Source of the DNA: Chryseobacterium nepalense
GTDB lineage: Bacteria > Bacteroidota > Bacteroidia > Flavobacteriales > Weeksellaceae
Direction: 5' to 3'
Assembly: GCF_023195755.1 (NCBI RefSeq)
Contig: NZ_CP096203.1
Coordinates: 3,348,001 to 3,412,000, forward strand
Length of the DNA stretch: 64,000 nucleotides
Shown: positions 43,365 through 52,535 of the stretch, piece by piece
Layout: every line of letters starts with the position of its first letter
Numbering within the stretch: the stretch's first letter is position 1
Made by a program: the position numbers and the translations under genes
Notes under the pieces: model-generated
Seen by the model: the letters and a program-made list of their open reading frames with translations, nothing else
Databases searched by the model: none
What the model was told of the DNA's origin: nothing

Positions 43365-45980
43365 ATGCAGATTTCAGAAAAGTACAATCCACAGGAGACA
43401 GAACAAAAGTGGTACAATTACTGGTTGGAAAATAAATATTTCCATTCAGAACCGAATGATAAGCCGCCTTACACTGTTGTGATCCCTCCGCCAAACGTGA
43501 CGGGGATTTTGCACATGGGGCATATGCTGAACAATACCATTCAGGATGTTCTGGTCCGCCGTGCAAGAATGCAGGGGTTCAATGCCTGTTGGGTTCCGGG
43601 AACAGATCATGCTTCCATTGCTACGGAAGCGAAGGTGGTTGCTAAACTGAAGTCTGAAGGAGTCAATAAATCCGAGATTACAAGAGAAGAGTTTTTAAAA
43701 CACGCCTGGGAATGGACTGATAAATACGGGGGAACAATCCTTGAACAGCTTAAGAAATTGGGATGTTCTTGCGATTGGGACAGAACGCGGTTCACCATGG
43801 AACCGAAACTTTCTCAGCAGGTTATTAAATCTTTTGTTGATTTATATAATAAAGGCCTCATCTATCGTGGTTACAGAATGGTAAACTGGGACCCGGAAGC
43901 AAAAACCAATATTTCCGACGAAGAAGTAATTTTTAAAGAACAAAACGGAAAATTATATTTCCTGAAATATGCCATAGAGGGATCAGAAGAATTTCTTTCC
44001 GTTGCAACCACACGTCCTGAAACTATTTTCGGGGATACTGCGGTTTGTATCAATCCTAATGATGAAAGATATGCTCATTTAAAAGGTAAAAAAGTAATTG
44101 TTCCGATTGTAAACAGAGTAATTCCGATTATTGAAGATGAGTATGTAGATATCGAATTCGGAACAGGAGCTTTAAAAATTACACCTGCTCACGATGTTAA
44201 TGACTATGAGCTTGGGCAAAAGCACAATCTTCAAATGATTGATGCGCTGGATGATGATGGAAATCTTAATGATTACGGACTGCATTACGCCGGAAAAAAC
44301 AGATTTGAGGTAAGAAAGCAGATTGCGAAAGAATTAGAAGAAAAAGATCTTTTGCTGAAAGCTGAAGATTACGTAAATAAGGTAGGAACGTCTGAAAGAA
44401 CAGGTGCGGTTATCGAGCCTAAAGTTTCTGTGCAATGGTTTCTGAAGATGTCTGAAATTGCAAAACCGGCTTTGGATGTGGTGATGGATGATGAGGTTAA
44501 ATTTTATCCTGAAAAGTTTAAAAATACCTACAAACACTGGATGGAAAACATCCGCGACTGGAATATTTCCCGACAGCTTTGGTGGGGACAGCAGATTCCG
44601 GCTTATTATTACGGCGATGGCGAAAATGACTTCGTAGTTGCAGAGACTATCGAAGAAGCTTTGGCTTTAGCTAAAGAAAAAACTCAAAACGCAGAACTCG
44701 AGATCCAAAACTTAAAACAGGATGAAGATGCTCTTGATACCTGGTTCTCATCATGGTTGTGGCCGATGTCGGTTTTCGACGGATTGCTGGATCCTGAAAA
44801 TAAGGACATCAATTATTATTATCCTACTTCAGATTTGGTAACAGGTCCGGATATTATTTTCTTCTGGGTGGCCAGAATGATCATGGCCGGATTGGAATAC
44901 AGAAAAGAAGTTCCGTTTAAAAATGTTTATTTCACAGGAATTGTAAGAGATAAGCAGAGACGAAAGATGTCTAAATCTTTAGGAAATTCACCGGATCCGC
45001 TGGAACTCATGGACAAATACGGAGCAGACGGAGTTCGTGTAGGAATTTTATTGAGTTCAGCAGCCGGAAATGATCTTCTTTTTGATGAAGATTTAATGCT
45101 TCAGGGAAGAAATTTTATGACGAAAATCTGGAATGCCTTCCGTCTGATCAATATGTGGAATCATGAGAATAAACCGGCCAACTCAACAGAAACTCAGACC
45201 ATCGAGTGGTTTGAAAATAAATTAAATAAAACCATCGCTGAAATTAATGATCAATTTGAAAAATTCAGAATTTCTGATGCTTTACATTTGATTTATAAAC
45301 TGATCTGGGACGATTTCTGCGGCTGGTATCTTGAAGCAATTAAACCGAATTACGGAGAAGGAATTTCAAAAGAAGTTTATAGCCAGACCATTCATTTCTT
45401 TGAAGAATTAATGAAATTACTGCATCCGTTTATGCCTTTCTTAACTGAAGAATTATGGCAAACCATTTCAGAAAGAAGTATTGAAGATGCATTAATTGTT
45501 GCTCAACAGAAAAAAGCAGGGTCATTTAATGAAAATATTATTAAAAACTTCGAAACGGCATCTGAAATTATTTCCGGAGTAAGAAATTACCGCCAGACCA
45601 AAGGTATCTCACCAAGAGAAACAGCGGAAATTTATACCAATGCTTCAGAATTTGCAAACGAAGCCGTTATTAAGAAATTAGCCAATGTTTCAGAGATTCA
45701 TTTCGGAACAAAAACAGATAAACCGAGTTTCACATTTCTGGTTGGTGCAACGGAAATTTCAATTCCTTTAAGTGAAAACTTAGATTTAGGAGAAGAAAAA
45801 GCAAAAACAGAAGAAGAACTGAAATATCTGAAAGGATTCCTGATTTCTGTAGATAAAAAGCTTTCCAACGAAAAGTTTGTAGCCAATGCAAAACCGGAAG
45901 TCGTAGAAGTTGAGCGCAAAAAACAAAAAGATGCACTCGATAAGATTGCAATTTTAGAAGAAAAGCTGAAAAGTTTATAA
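43365..45980 (+). CDS. valS: Valine--tRNA ligase
   Basis: 871 residues. Class Ia synthetase with the HIGH-type motif HMGH in PPNVTGILHMGHMLNNT, the editing domain (TTRPETIFGDTAVCINP), the KMSKS loop in RRKMSKSLGNSPDPLE, an anticodon-binding helical domain and a C-terminal coiled coil (KAKTEEELKYLKGFLISVDK to the end). A -7 box TATTTTTG lies at 43329-43336. An inverted hexamer repeat fills the gap after the stop. Confidence 0.97.
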   Translation: MQISEKYNPQETEQKWYNYWLENKYFHSEPNDKPPYTVVIPPPNVTGILHMGHMLNNTIQDVLVRRARMQGFNACWVPGTDHASIATEAKVVAKLKSEGVNKSEITREEFLKHAWEWTDKYGGTILEQLKKLGCSCDWDRTRFTMEPKLSQQVIKSFVDLYNKGLIYRGYRMVNWDPEAKTNISDEEVIFKEQNGKLYFLKYAIEGSEEFLSVATTRPETIFGDTAVCINPNDERYAHLKGKKVIVPIVNRVIPIIEDEYVDIEFGTGALKITPAHDVNDYELGQKHNLQMIDALDDDGNLNDYGLHYAGKNRFEVRKQIAKELEEKDLLLKAEDYVNKVGTSERTGAVIEPKVSVQWFLKMSEIAKPALDVVMDDEVKFYPEKFKNTYKHWMENIRDWNISRQLWWGQQIPAYYYGDGENDFVVAETIEEALALAKEKTQNAELEIQNLKQDEDALDTWFSSWLWPMSVFDGLLDPENKDINYYYPTSDLVTGPDIIFFWVARMIMAGLEYRKEVPFKNVYFTGIVRDKQRRKMSKSLGNSPDPLELMDKYGADGVRVGILLSSAAGNDLLFDEDLMLQGRNFMTKIWNAFRLINMWNHENKPANSTETQTIEWFENKLNKTIAEINDQFEKFRISDALHLIYKLIWDDFCGWYLEAIKPNYGEGISKEVYSQTIHFFEELMKLLHPFMPFLTEELWQTISERSIEDALIVAQQKKAGSFNENIIKNFETASEIISGVRNYRQTKGISPRETAEIYTNASEFANEAVIKKLANVSEIHFGTKTDKPSFTFLVGATEISIPLSENLDLGEEKAKTEEELKYLKGFLISVDKKLSNEKFVANAKPEVVEVERKKQKDALDKIAILEEKLKSL

Positions 45981-45985
45981 TAAAA

Positions 45986-46038
45986 GGTTTAGGTTAAGGT
46001 TGAGTCTCAAGCTTAGCCTGAACCTTAATCTTAGCCTA
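45986..46038. repeat. Inverted hexamer repeat
   Basis: Left units are GGTTTA, GGTTAA, GGTTGA (45986-46003). Right units are TTAGCC, TGAACC, TTAATC, TTAGCC (46013-46036), which have the opposite sense. It sits between valS and the DUF4241 gene. Confidence 0.65.
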
Positions 46039-46046
46039 AATATAAC

Positions 46047-46682
46047 ATGACACACATAGAAAACATAAAAAAGTTATTTTCCAAAAACTTTGTGGAAAGT
46101 CCATTGCTGGAAAGCTTTGAAGTTGGAAAAATATACCTTTCAAGCGGTCATCTTGTTGCTTGTGATCCTTTGATTACAAACGATATGAAATCCTTCACAA
46201 CAGTATTTCCGAAAGGAGATTTTTCCGTTTTGCTGCATAAGGAAAGAGAAAGTAATTGCGTAGCATATGCCGAAATCATTTTCAGTCAGGAAGCTATTAC
46301 CGAATGGAATCTCGCTACCACAGAAGGCCAGAATATGAAAGATCTGTCGGAAGGTGAAGTTTTCGGTTATCCTGTAGAAAGCGGTATGGGATGCTTTATG
46401 GATGCTGATACACAGACTGGGCTCAACGAGCTGGAACAAAGGTTGTATCGCAGTAAAGGTGCAGACTTTATGGGGATTTACGAAGAGTTTTTCCATGAAT
46501 ATTTCTTTGATGAAAAAGGAGCAATCGATCAGTTTGCATTTTTAAAACCTAAGGAAGATCATCCTGGAACTATTTTTGCCTTTGAAACAGGATATGGTGA
46601 AGGATTTTATGCCAGCTATATTGCTTACGATAAAAACCGGATGCCTGTAAAAATCGTAACTGAATTTATAGAAATTAGTTGA
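46047..46682 (+). CDS. DUF4241 domain protein
   Basis: 211 residues, cytosolic. The family hallmark near residue 30 (KIYLSSGHLVACDPLI) is present, with WNLATTEGQNMKDL and a Gly-rich FGYPVESGMGCFMDADTQ in the middle and TIFAFETGYGEGFYASYIAY near the end. DUF4241 proteins often occur as immunity-like or accessory proteins in toxin loci, but here the gene stands alone between valS and a sugar-kinase gene. Function not assigned. Confidence 0.8.
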   Translation: MTHIENIKKLFSKNFVESPLLESFEVGKIYLSSGHLVACDPLITNDMKSFTTVFPKGDFSVLLHKERESNCVAYAEIIFSQEAITEWNLATTEGQNMKDLSEGEVFGYPVESGMGCFMDADTQTGLNELEQRLYRSKGADFMGIYEEFFHEYFFDEKGAIDQFAFLKPKEDHPGTIFAFETGYGEGFYASYIAYDKNRMPVKIVTEFIEIS

Positions 46683-46739
46683 GATTTTAATTAATAAATA
46701 TTCAGTATTACCAACACAACTATTAATGTATTAAATGCA

Positions 46740-47630
46740 ATGAATTTTTCATCAGATCATCCTCAGATAATTGTTGTAGGCAGCTCTTCTATAGATCTTG
46801 TACTGGAAACCGAAAAAGTTCCGGGAAAAAACGAAACCGTTATTGCTACTCATTCTGAAAGCTTTTTTGGCGGAAAAGGCGCCAATCAGGCTGTTGGAAC
46901 GGCAAGGCTTGGCGCAAGCGTGTATTTTGTTGGTTGTGTAGGGCAGGATCCCGTTGGACAACAGATCATGAGAAATATGATCAGTGAAAATGTAAATGTA
47001 GATTTCGTTTTTGAGACTGATCAGGATGCAAGCGGAACAGCTTATGTTACAGCGTCCCATGGAAATTCTGCTATTGTTGTGGTACCTGCTGCCAATAATT
47101 ATTTAAATACGAAACATGTAGAATCTGCAGACCGGTATTTTCAGACAGCGGATCTAATCCTTCTTCAGCTTGAAATTTCTATGGATGTTGTGGAATTTAC
47201 CGTTAATAAAGCTAAAAAATACGGCAAAAAAGTAGGATTATACGCCTCTCCGGCTCAAAGACTTTCTGAAGAATTGGTTGAAAACCTTGATTTTATTATC
47301 GTCAAAAGTAATGAATTACATATTCTTTTCGGAGAAGAACAGAGAGAGGAAATCCTAAAAAAATATTTCAATAAAGTTTTTGTAAGAGATGATATCAACT
47401 CTACCGTTTATTTCGATGGAACAGAGATGAAATACTGCAGGAATGAGAAAGATAGTACAATTTACAAAATGGGAATGGGAGACGCCTTTACCGTAGGATT
47501 TTCTATTGCATTATGTCATAATAATGATATTGAAGATTGTGTAAAATTCGGAAATGAAGTTTCTGCAAGGGTTTCTACGCAAAAAGGTTCACAAACCGGA
47601 CTTCCCAGATTGTCAGATTTCGTTTTATAA
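46740..47630 (+). CDS. PfkB family carbohydrate kinase (ribokinase type)
   Basis: 296 residues. The ribokinase fold starts with IIVVGSSSIDLVLETEKVPG, then GGKGANQAVGTARLGASVYFVGCVGQDPVG, the PfkB signature 1. Signature 2 is GMGDAFTVGFSIAL with the catalytic Asp, written GMGD instead of the usual GAGD. It phosphorylates a sugar such as ribose with ATP; the exact substrate is not readable. No transport or catabolic genes are adjacent. Confidence 0.88.
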   Translation: MNFSSDHPQIIVVGSSSIDLVLETEKVPGKNETVIATHSESFFGGKGANQAVGTARLGASVYFVGCVGQDPVGQQIMRNMISENVNVDFVFETDQDASGTAYVTASHGNSAIVVVPAANNYLNTKHVESADRYFQTADLILLQLEISMDVVEFTVNKAKKYGKKVGLYASPAQRLSEELVENLDFIIVKSNELHILFGEEQREEILKKYFNKVFVRDDINSTVYFDGTEMKYCRNEKDSTIYKMGMGDAFTVGFSIALCHNNDIEDCVKFGNEVSARVSTQKGSQTGLPRLSDFVL

Positions 47631-47687
47631 AACTATTTGGAACATATCGAAAGTTATAAAAACAACAGCTGAATCCAAACTAAAATT

Positions 47688-47710
47688 TCCACTTTTATAG
47701 TGGATTTTTC
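47688..47710 (+). terminator. Weak intrinsic terminator
   Basis: TCCAC and GTGGA pair across a 7-nt loop and are followed by TTTTTC. The short stem makes this uncertain. Confidence 0.4.
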
Positions 47711-47718
47711 TTTTACCT

Positions 47719-48558
47719 ATGGAGAAGTTACTTATTACAACACAGGACCAGGCTATTATTACGGCTCATTTATTTTTACCGGTGAATAGTAATCGCAAGC
47801 TATTGGCTATTAATTCCGCAACTGGAGTGAAACAGCAGGTATACTTTTCTTTTGCCCGCTATCTGGCTGAAAACGGATTCACCGTAATTGCATATGATTA
47901 CCGTGGAATTGGTCTTTCAAAACCCCGGAATATAAAGAATTTTAAGGCTTCGATGCGAATCTGGGGATCCGAGGATTTTAAAGCAATCACTGAATATATA
48001 AAGCTTAATTTTAAAGATTATAAAAAATATTGTCTTGGGCATTCTGTGGGAGCATTAATTTTAGGAATGAATAAAAATTCGGATATTTTTGAGGAATTTG
48101 TTTTTGTCGGAACGCAAAATGCTTTTGTTGGAAATTTAAAATTCAGGACAAAAATTGAAGCTTATTTAGGATTCGGGATTGTGCAGCCATTAACAACAGC
48201 TTTATTAGGATATTTCCCCGCACAATGGTTTGGATTGGGAGAAAGTCTTCCGAAAAATTGCGCATATGACTGGAGAACCTTAATTTTAAACAGGAAATCG
48301 ACCAATAGATTATTGGAGAAAACTGATGACTATTCTAAAATGTTAACACAAAAAGTATTGGTAATCAGGGCTGAAGATGATGTGTGGCTCACTGAAGAAG
48401 GTGTGAGAAGCCTTCTGAATGATACCTATCCTAATCTGAAGCCTACCTACAGACTGTTAAAAACTTCAGAGTCTGAAAAAGGTGAAATAGGACACGTTAA
48501 CTTTTTCAGAAGTTATAACAGCAAACTCTGGAATATTATTTTAAATGAATTGATATAA
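47719..48558 (+). CDS. Alpha/beta hydrolase
   Basis: 279 residues. The alpha/beta fold has the nucleophile elbow GHSVGALILG, the oxyanion region near AINSATGVKQQVYFSFARYL, YRGIGLSKP after strand 4, and a late His in GEIGHVNFFR that can complete the triad. ATG 47719 follows a weak terminator. The gene overlaps the next by 1 nt (TAATG), so the two proteins are made from the same message. The substrate is unknown; candidate roles are esterase or lipase-like. Confidence 0.85.
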   Translation: MEKLLITTQDQAIITAHLFLPVNSNRKLLAINSATGVKQQVYFSFARYLAENGFTVIAYDYRGIGLSKPRNIKNFKASMRIWGSEDFKAITEYIKLNFKDYKKYCLGHSVGALILGMNKNSDIFEEFVFVGTQNAFVGNLKFRTKIEAYLGFGIVQPLTTALLGYFPAQWFGLGESLPKNCAYDWRTLILNRKSTNRLLEKTDDYSKMLTQKVLVIRAEDDVWLTEEGVRSLLNDTYPNLKPTYRLLKTSESEKGEIGHVNFFRSYNSKLWNIILNELI

Positions 48559-49202
48559 TGAATAAACTGATTGAAAACACGGTAGAATTTGTAAAAGAAA
48601 AACTGAAAGGTGCTGAAGCTGGCCATGATTGGTATCATATTGAAAGAGTCTGGAAACTTTCAAAAAAAATTGCTGAAACAGAAGACTGCGATCTGGAAGT
48701 TGTTGAGCTGGCAGCCTTGCTTCATGATATTGCCGATCCTAAATTTCATAACGGTGATGAGACCGTGGCTCTAAAAGTTTCACGTGAATTTCTGGAAAAT
48801 CAGCAGACATCAGAAAATGTTATTGAGAAAGTTTTGTTTATTATTAAAAATATTTCATTTAAAAACCGGGCAGAAGCTCCTGAAAATCTCCCTGTTGAAC
48901 TCAAAATTGTGCAGGATGCAGACAGAATTGACGCCATAGGAGCCATAGGAGTTGCCAGAACCTTTAATTTCGGAGGCTTTAAAAACAATCTGATGTATGA
49001 TCCGGAAATCAAACCTAAGCTGAACATGTCGAAAGATGAATATAAAAAATCCAACGGTACCACCATCAATCATTTCTATGAAAAATTATTACTGCTGAAA
49101 GATCTTATGAATACCCGGAAAGGAAAAGAAATTGCAGCAGAAAGACATCGCTTCATGCTGCAATTTCTTGATCAGTTTTATAAAGAGTGGAATGTCTCTT
49201 AG
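48558..49202 (+). CDS. HD domain phosphohydrolase
   Basis: 214 residues. The metal-binding HD motifs are in order: GHDWYHIERVWKLSKKIAET, LLHDIADPKFHNGDE with the His-Asp pair, and QDADRIDAIGAIGVART with the last Asp. It is a YedJ-like nucleotide phosphohydrolase by length and motif; the substrate is not known. It overlaps the alpha/beta hydrolase gene at TAATG. Its stop overlaps by 4 bp the end of the broken outer-membrane gene on the other strand. Confidence 0.88.
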   Translation: MNKLIENTVEFVKEKLKGAEAGHDWYHIERVWKLSKKIAETEDCDLEVVELAALLHDIADPKFHNGDETVALKVSREFLENQQTSENVIEKVLFIIKNISFKNRAEAPENLPVELKIVQDADRIDAIGAIGVARTFNFGGFKNNLMYDPEIKPKLNMSKDEYKKSNGTTINHFYEKLLLLKDLMNTRKGKEIAAERHRFMLQFLDQFYKEWNVS

Positions 49203-50437
49203 AATATGTTATATCCCAGAATAAGTGATGTATAGCTAAGATTTACCTCTCTGGTAGGCGACGAGTTGGCAATTATATTATATTGGCTGTTATATCTTGC
49301 TTCAATACTAAATTTATTTTTATAAACATATCCTAATCCAAAAGAAAAACTTTTAGAGGCAAGAGTGGAGGCTAAATCTGCTCTGTCAAAAGTCTGATTA
49401 TTGTAACTCAAATCCACACTTTTTGCCTGTCCCATTCTTATATTAAGTACATTGACACTGGCATTGACAAACAATTTCGATTGATCATTTAAAAAAAGAT
49501 AATATCTGATTCCGACAGGAATATTGATAAAAGAATAGGGTTTTATGCTTATCGTATATAGATTATTATCTGAAGAAATACTTAGGTTTTCATTTGAATA
49601 AAGCGAATAGGTTGGCTCTAATAATATAGCCCATTTATTTTTATTGAAAGGCAATATAATTTCGGCTTCTAATCCTAATCTGAAATTAGTTCTAGATGCA
49701 AATTCTCCTGCTCCAAGTATTCCTTCCGTTTTCAACGGGGAATAAAAATTAATTCCAGGTCTTACATTCAAATTATATTTTGCAGTATATTTTTTGGATT
49801 GATTTTCATTTTCCGAATTCGTTGAAAGCTGTTGGTTATGGGTCCTGAAAATTTTCTTTAAATTGTTTTCAGTATATTTTGTTTCGGGTATCAGCTTTGT
49901 AGCTGCGGTATCTTCATTAAAAATAGATTGTAACTGTTTGATATATGAATTGTTTTTGGCTACTTTAAACTGGTCACCCTGCGGATTATACTTTTTAAAA
50001 ATTAAAGGCTGTACTGTTGATTGTGAATCAGAATAAAATTATTTTGTAGTATTTTTTTCGCTGTATGAATATAAATTTTTATCTCCGGAGACAAGAACCT
50101 TAAGAAAAACAGTTTCATTACGAAATTCAGGTTCATATTTATAAGATAATGCAGAAATATCATCTGATGATTTATCAACTGGGCCTGTATAACTAATGTA
50201 ACTTCCAAAATCATAAATACAATATTCTTTAATCTTATCAGGAGTTCCTAATAAATCTGAAGATTTTTCGCTGATTCTGTAAATGAAATTTTTGGGACTA
50301 TCTGACCGGTCAGGATTTTTGATGAAAACTTCTTCTTTCTTATCATCATTGGTTATAATATATCCTTTTTCAAATCTTATTTGAGCATTATTGAAAAAGA
50401 TAAAGAAAAGAAAAAGAAATAGGATGAGTTTTTTCAT
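49199..50437 (-). pseudogene. Exported outer-membrane-type protein gene interrupted by an in-frame stop
   Basis: A 413-codon frame on the minus strand from ATG 50437 to the stop at 49199-49201. It is continuous except for one TAA at 50039-50041 (codon 133). The first half has a signal peptide ending NNAQ and reads SYSEKNTTK up to the stop. The same frame continues as FYSDSQSTVQPLIFKKYNPQ and on into a beta-barrel-like C-terminus (YLFLNDQSKLFVNASVN, SFGLGYVYKNKFSIEARYN, LILGYNIF). A single base change from a Tyr codon (TAT or TAC) to TAA would explain it. Promoter box TACTTTTG (50457-50464, minus) is intact, so the lesion looks recent. The protein family is not recognised. Confidence 0.75.
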
Positions 50438-50456
50438 GAGTAAAATTTAACAGGCG

Positions 50457-50487
50457 CAAAAGTATGTATAAATAAGTATCTTTGCAA
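50457..50487. promoter_or_regulatory. Overlapping divergent promoters
   Basis: The minus-strand -7 box TACTTTTG (50457-50464), with a TTG at 50485-50487 20 bp upstream, faces the plus-strand -7 box TATCTTTG (50477-50484). The plus box ends 4 nt before the ATG at 50489. RNA polymerase could not occupy both at once. Confidence 0.55.
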
Positions 50488-50488
50488 C

Positions 50489-51082
50489 ATGGTATTTATT
50501 GTTCTGGCGATTTTCTGGACTTTGGTGATTTCTCTTTTTTTGTCTAAAATTAAAAGAGGAAAGGGAGCCGAATGGGCAAAACTTTTTCGTATAGTTACCA
50601 TCGTTTTTTCTATTTCCATTTTTACTTACTGGTTTATAAAAAAAAGTGCGGTAGGAATTGTGGAAGATTCTGTTGCTCTGCAGGTCATTAATAAACTTCC
50701 TCAACCCCTGGATTTTTATGTTATAACGCTTAATGATACGGAAGTAGGTAAAGTAATTGATACTAAGCACATCGGAAATATCCGTCCGGAATATTACCGT
50801 ATAGAATACCTTAAAATGGATAATTCCGATGAATACTGGATTGCCGGATATCTGGGCAAAAAAAATCTTGTATATTTTTCTCAGCATGCATTACCTAATA
50901 AAAATATGGATCAGATTATTGAGGTCCGGAATTATATCAACCAAAGTTTTAAACTTTCGGATCTAGCAAAAAAGCAGGTGGAAGAGTACAATTACGAGAA
51001 TATTAAAATTGGAATCTGGATAACACTTGATTTTCTGCTGCTTTTTCTCAATCTAATCTTATTGATTAAAAACAGAAAATAA
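50489..51082 (+). CDS. Membrane protein of unknown function
   Basis: 197 residues. N-terminal transmembrane helices (about 2-20 and 33-52) and a C-terminal one (about 172-192) flank a soluble middle part (SVALQVINKLPQPLDFYVIT to NKNMDQIIEVRNYINQSF). I do not recognise the family. The -7 box ends 4 nt before this ATG, suggesting a leaderless message. It is divergent from the broken outer-membrane gene. A very strong terminator follows right after the stop. Confidence 0.6.
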   Translation: MVFIVLAIFWTLVISLFLSKIKRGKGAEWAKLFRIVTIVFSISIFTYWFIKKSAVGIVEDSVALQVINKLPQPLDFYVITLNDTEVGKVIDTKHIGNIRPEYYRIEYLKMDNSDEYWIAGYLGKKNLVYFSQHALPNKNMDQIIEVRNYINQSFKLSDLAKKQVEEYNYENIKIGIWITLDFLLLFLNLILLIKNRK

Positions 51083-51114
51083 AATTCCGGCTTGCGAAGC
51101 AAGCCGGAATTTTT
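51082..51114 (+). terminator. Intrinsic terminator
   Basis: A stem of at least 13 bp, ATTCCGGCTTGC/GCAAGCCGGAAT plus flanking A-T pairs, with a GAA loop, is followed by TTTTATC. Confidence 0.88.
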
Positions 51115-51137
51115 ATCTTTAAGATGATATGAAACAA

Positions 51138-51368
51138 TCACGGATAATCTAAAATCATCATTATTCTCTCCTTAAATTCTTCCGGGCAGTTTTTTATAAT
51201 TTTATCTTTATTATGTTTACTGATCTGTTTTGGCTCTACCCATTCAGTATTATCAGAGCTTAAACTATTGCTGTCGTACACTCTTTTAATTTTGTCGTCT
51301 TCATAAAAGATGTATTCATCTCCCAACCAGTTTGTTGAAATACTTATTTTACAAATTTCATTTTCCAT
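51138..51368 (-). CDS. Small hypothetical protein
   Basis: 76 residues, acidic and cytosolic. Blocks such as STNWLGDEYIFYEDDKIKRV and NTEWVEPKQISKHNKDKII have normal protein-like composition, with three Trp and Tyr residues at conserved-looking spacing. No family recognised. It stands alone between two oppositely placed terminators. Confidence 0.5.
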   Translation of the reverse strand: MENEICKISISTNWLGDEYIFYEDDKIKRVYDSNSLSSDNTEWVEPKQISKHNKDKIIKNCPEEFKERIMMILDYP

Positions 51369-51543
51369 ATTGGTTTTTTTTAATTGTCATTTTTTTTCTA
51401 ATTTAACAATTATTACAATACGAAAAATATTTTGCAAGTATTTCTTTTACAGGGGATAACAGGTGAATTATTTTTCTTAAAACAGTGAATTTTAATTAAC
51501 TTTATTACACTGGATAGTGAATAAAATTAAAATTTATCAATCC

Positions 51544-52434
51544 TTAAAACAAGGTTCCGGTACTTTCGGTTGCCATTTTAGGGATGTGAAAGTCTGTTTT
51601 CCACTCCTCATTCATTTTTTTTATCAAATAAGCAGATAGAAGAGGAGAAGCTTTTTCGATATTCTGGTGCACAAAAAAGTAAAGATTCTGCAGGCCTTCT
51701 TTCTTCCATTTTGTAAGATGATCCAGCCAGTCATCAAGACGTTCATAATCGCTTTCTGCATTAGCACCAACGTAGCGGATGAAAGCTGTAGGTGTCGTAA
51801 GCCGCATGTGAAGCATATCGCGTCTTCCGGCAGTGTCTACAATAATATTGGTGATATTGTGCTCTTCAAAAAGCTCACAGGTTGTATCCAGGATTTCTTC
51901 GTTGGTAAACCACTCTGTATTTCTTAATTCAATGGCTAGCGGTACTTCTTTAGGCCAGTCTTTCACGAATTTTTCCAGTCTGTCATAATCTTTAGGCTTA
52001 AAATTATCATGAAGCTGAAGAAACACCATCCCTAATTTTTCATCAAACTGCATCACTGAGGTTGCAAATTGGGTAACAGGTTCTGTCACATCTATCAATC
52101 TTCTGAAGTGAGAAACAGTATTGGTAATTTTAGGGAAGAATTTAAAGTCTTTGGGGGTTTTTTCTTTCCAGGTGTGTACCTGCTCCGGAGTAGGCATCCC
52201 ATAAAATGTGGCGTTCAGCTCAATAGAGTTGAACTGGGTTGAATAATAGGTAAGTTCGTCTTTCGTTCCCTTCGGATAAAATCCTTTCAGGTCGGTTTTA
52301 TTCCATTTTGCACATCCTATGGAAATATTTTCCAGGCCTTTTTTGTTATGGCTTAAAATTTTCTTTGTTTTGGGATGATCTTTAGGTAATGTAAAATCTA
52401 TTTTTGAAGGATCTTCTACTTGTCCGAATTTCAT
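51544..52434 (-). CDS. DUF72 domain protein
   Basis: 296 residues from ATG 52434; an earlier in-frame start at 52485 lies inside the nrdA terminator and is rejected. DUF72 has a TIM-barrel fold. Landmarks are ISIGCAKWNKTDLKGFYPKG, YYSTQFNSIELNATFYGMPT, FFPKITNTVSHFRRL and PLAIELRNTEWFTNEEIL. The biochemical function is not known. It follows the ribonucleotide reductase genes on the same strand but is separated by a terminator. Confidence 0.88.
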   Translation of the reverse strand: MKFGQVEDPSKIDFTLPKDHPKTKKILSHNKKGLENISIGCAKWNKTDLKGFYPKGTKDELTYYSTQFNSIELNATFYGMPTPEQVHTWKEKTPKDFKFFPKITNTVSHFRRLIDVTEPVTQFATSVMQFDEKLGMVFLQLHDNFKPKDYDRLEKFVKDWPKEVPLAIELRNTEWFTNEEILDTTCELFEEHNITNIIVDTAGRRDMLHMRLTTPTAFIRYVGANAESDYERLDDWLDHLTKWKKEGLQNLYFFVHQNIEKASPLLSAYLIKKMNEEWKTDFHIPKMATESTGTLF

Positions 52435-52474
52435 ATCTGAATTTTTAGTGATTATCTCTTTAACAAATATAAAA

Positions 52475-52501
52475 GAAAAAAGCACGCCGTAAAAGCGTGC
52501 T
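52475..52501 (-). terminator. Intrinsic terminator of the nrd operon
   Basis: On the minus strand AGCACGC and GCGTGCT pair across a 7-nt loop and run into TTTTTTC. It lies 35 bp after the nrdA stop. Confidence 0.85.
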
Positions 52502-52535
52502 GAAGTGAATATGTAATGTTTATTATTTGAGAGTC

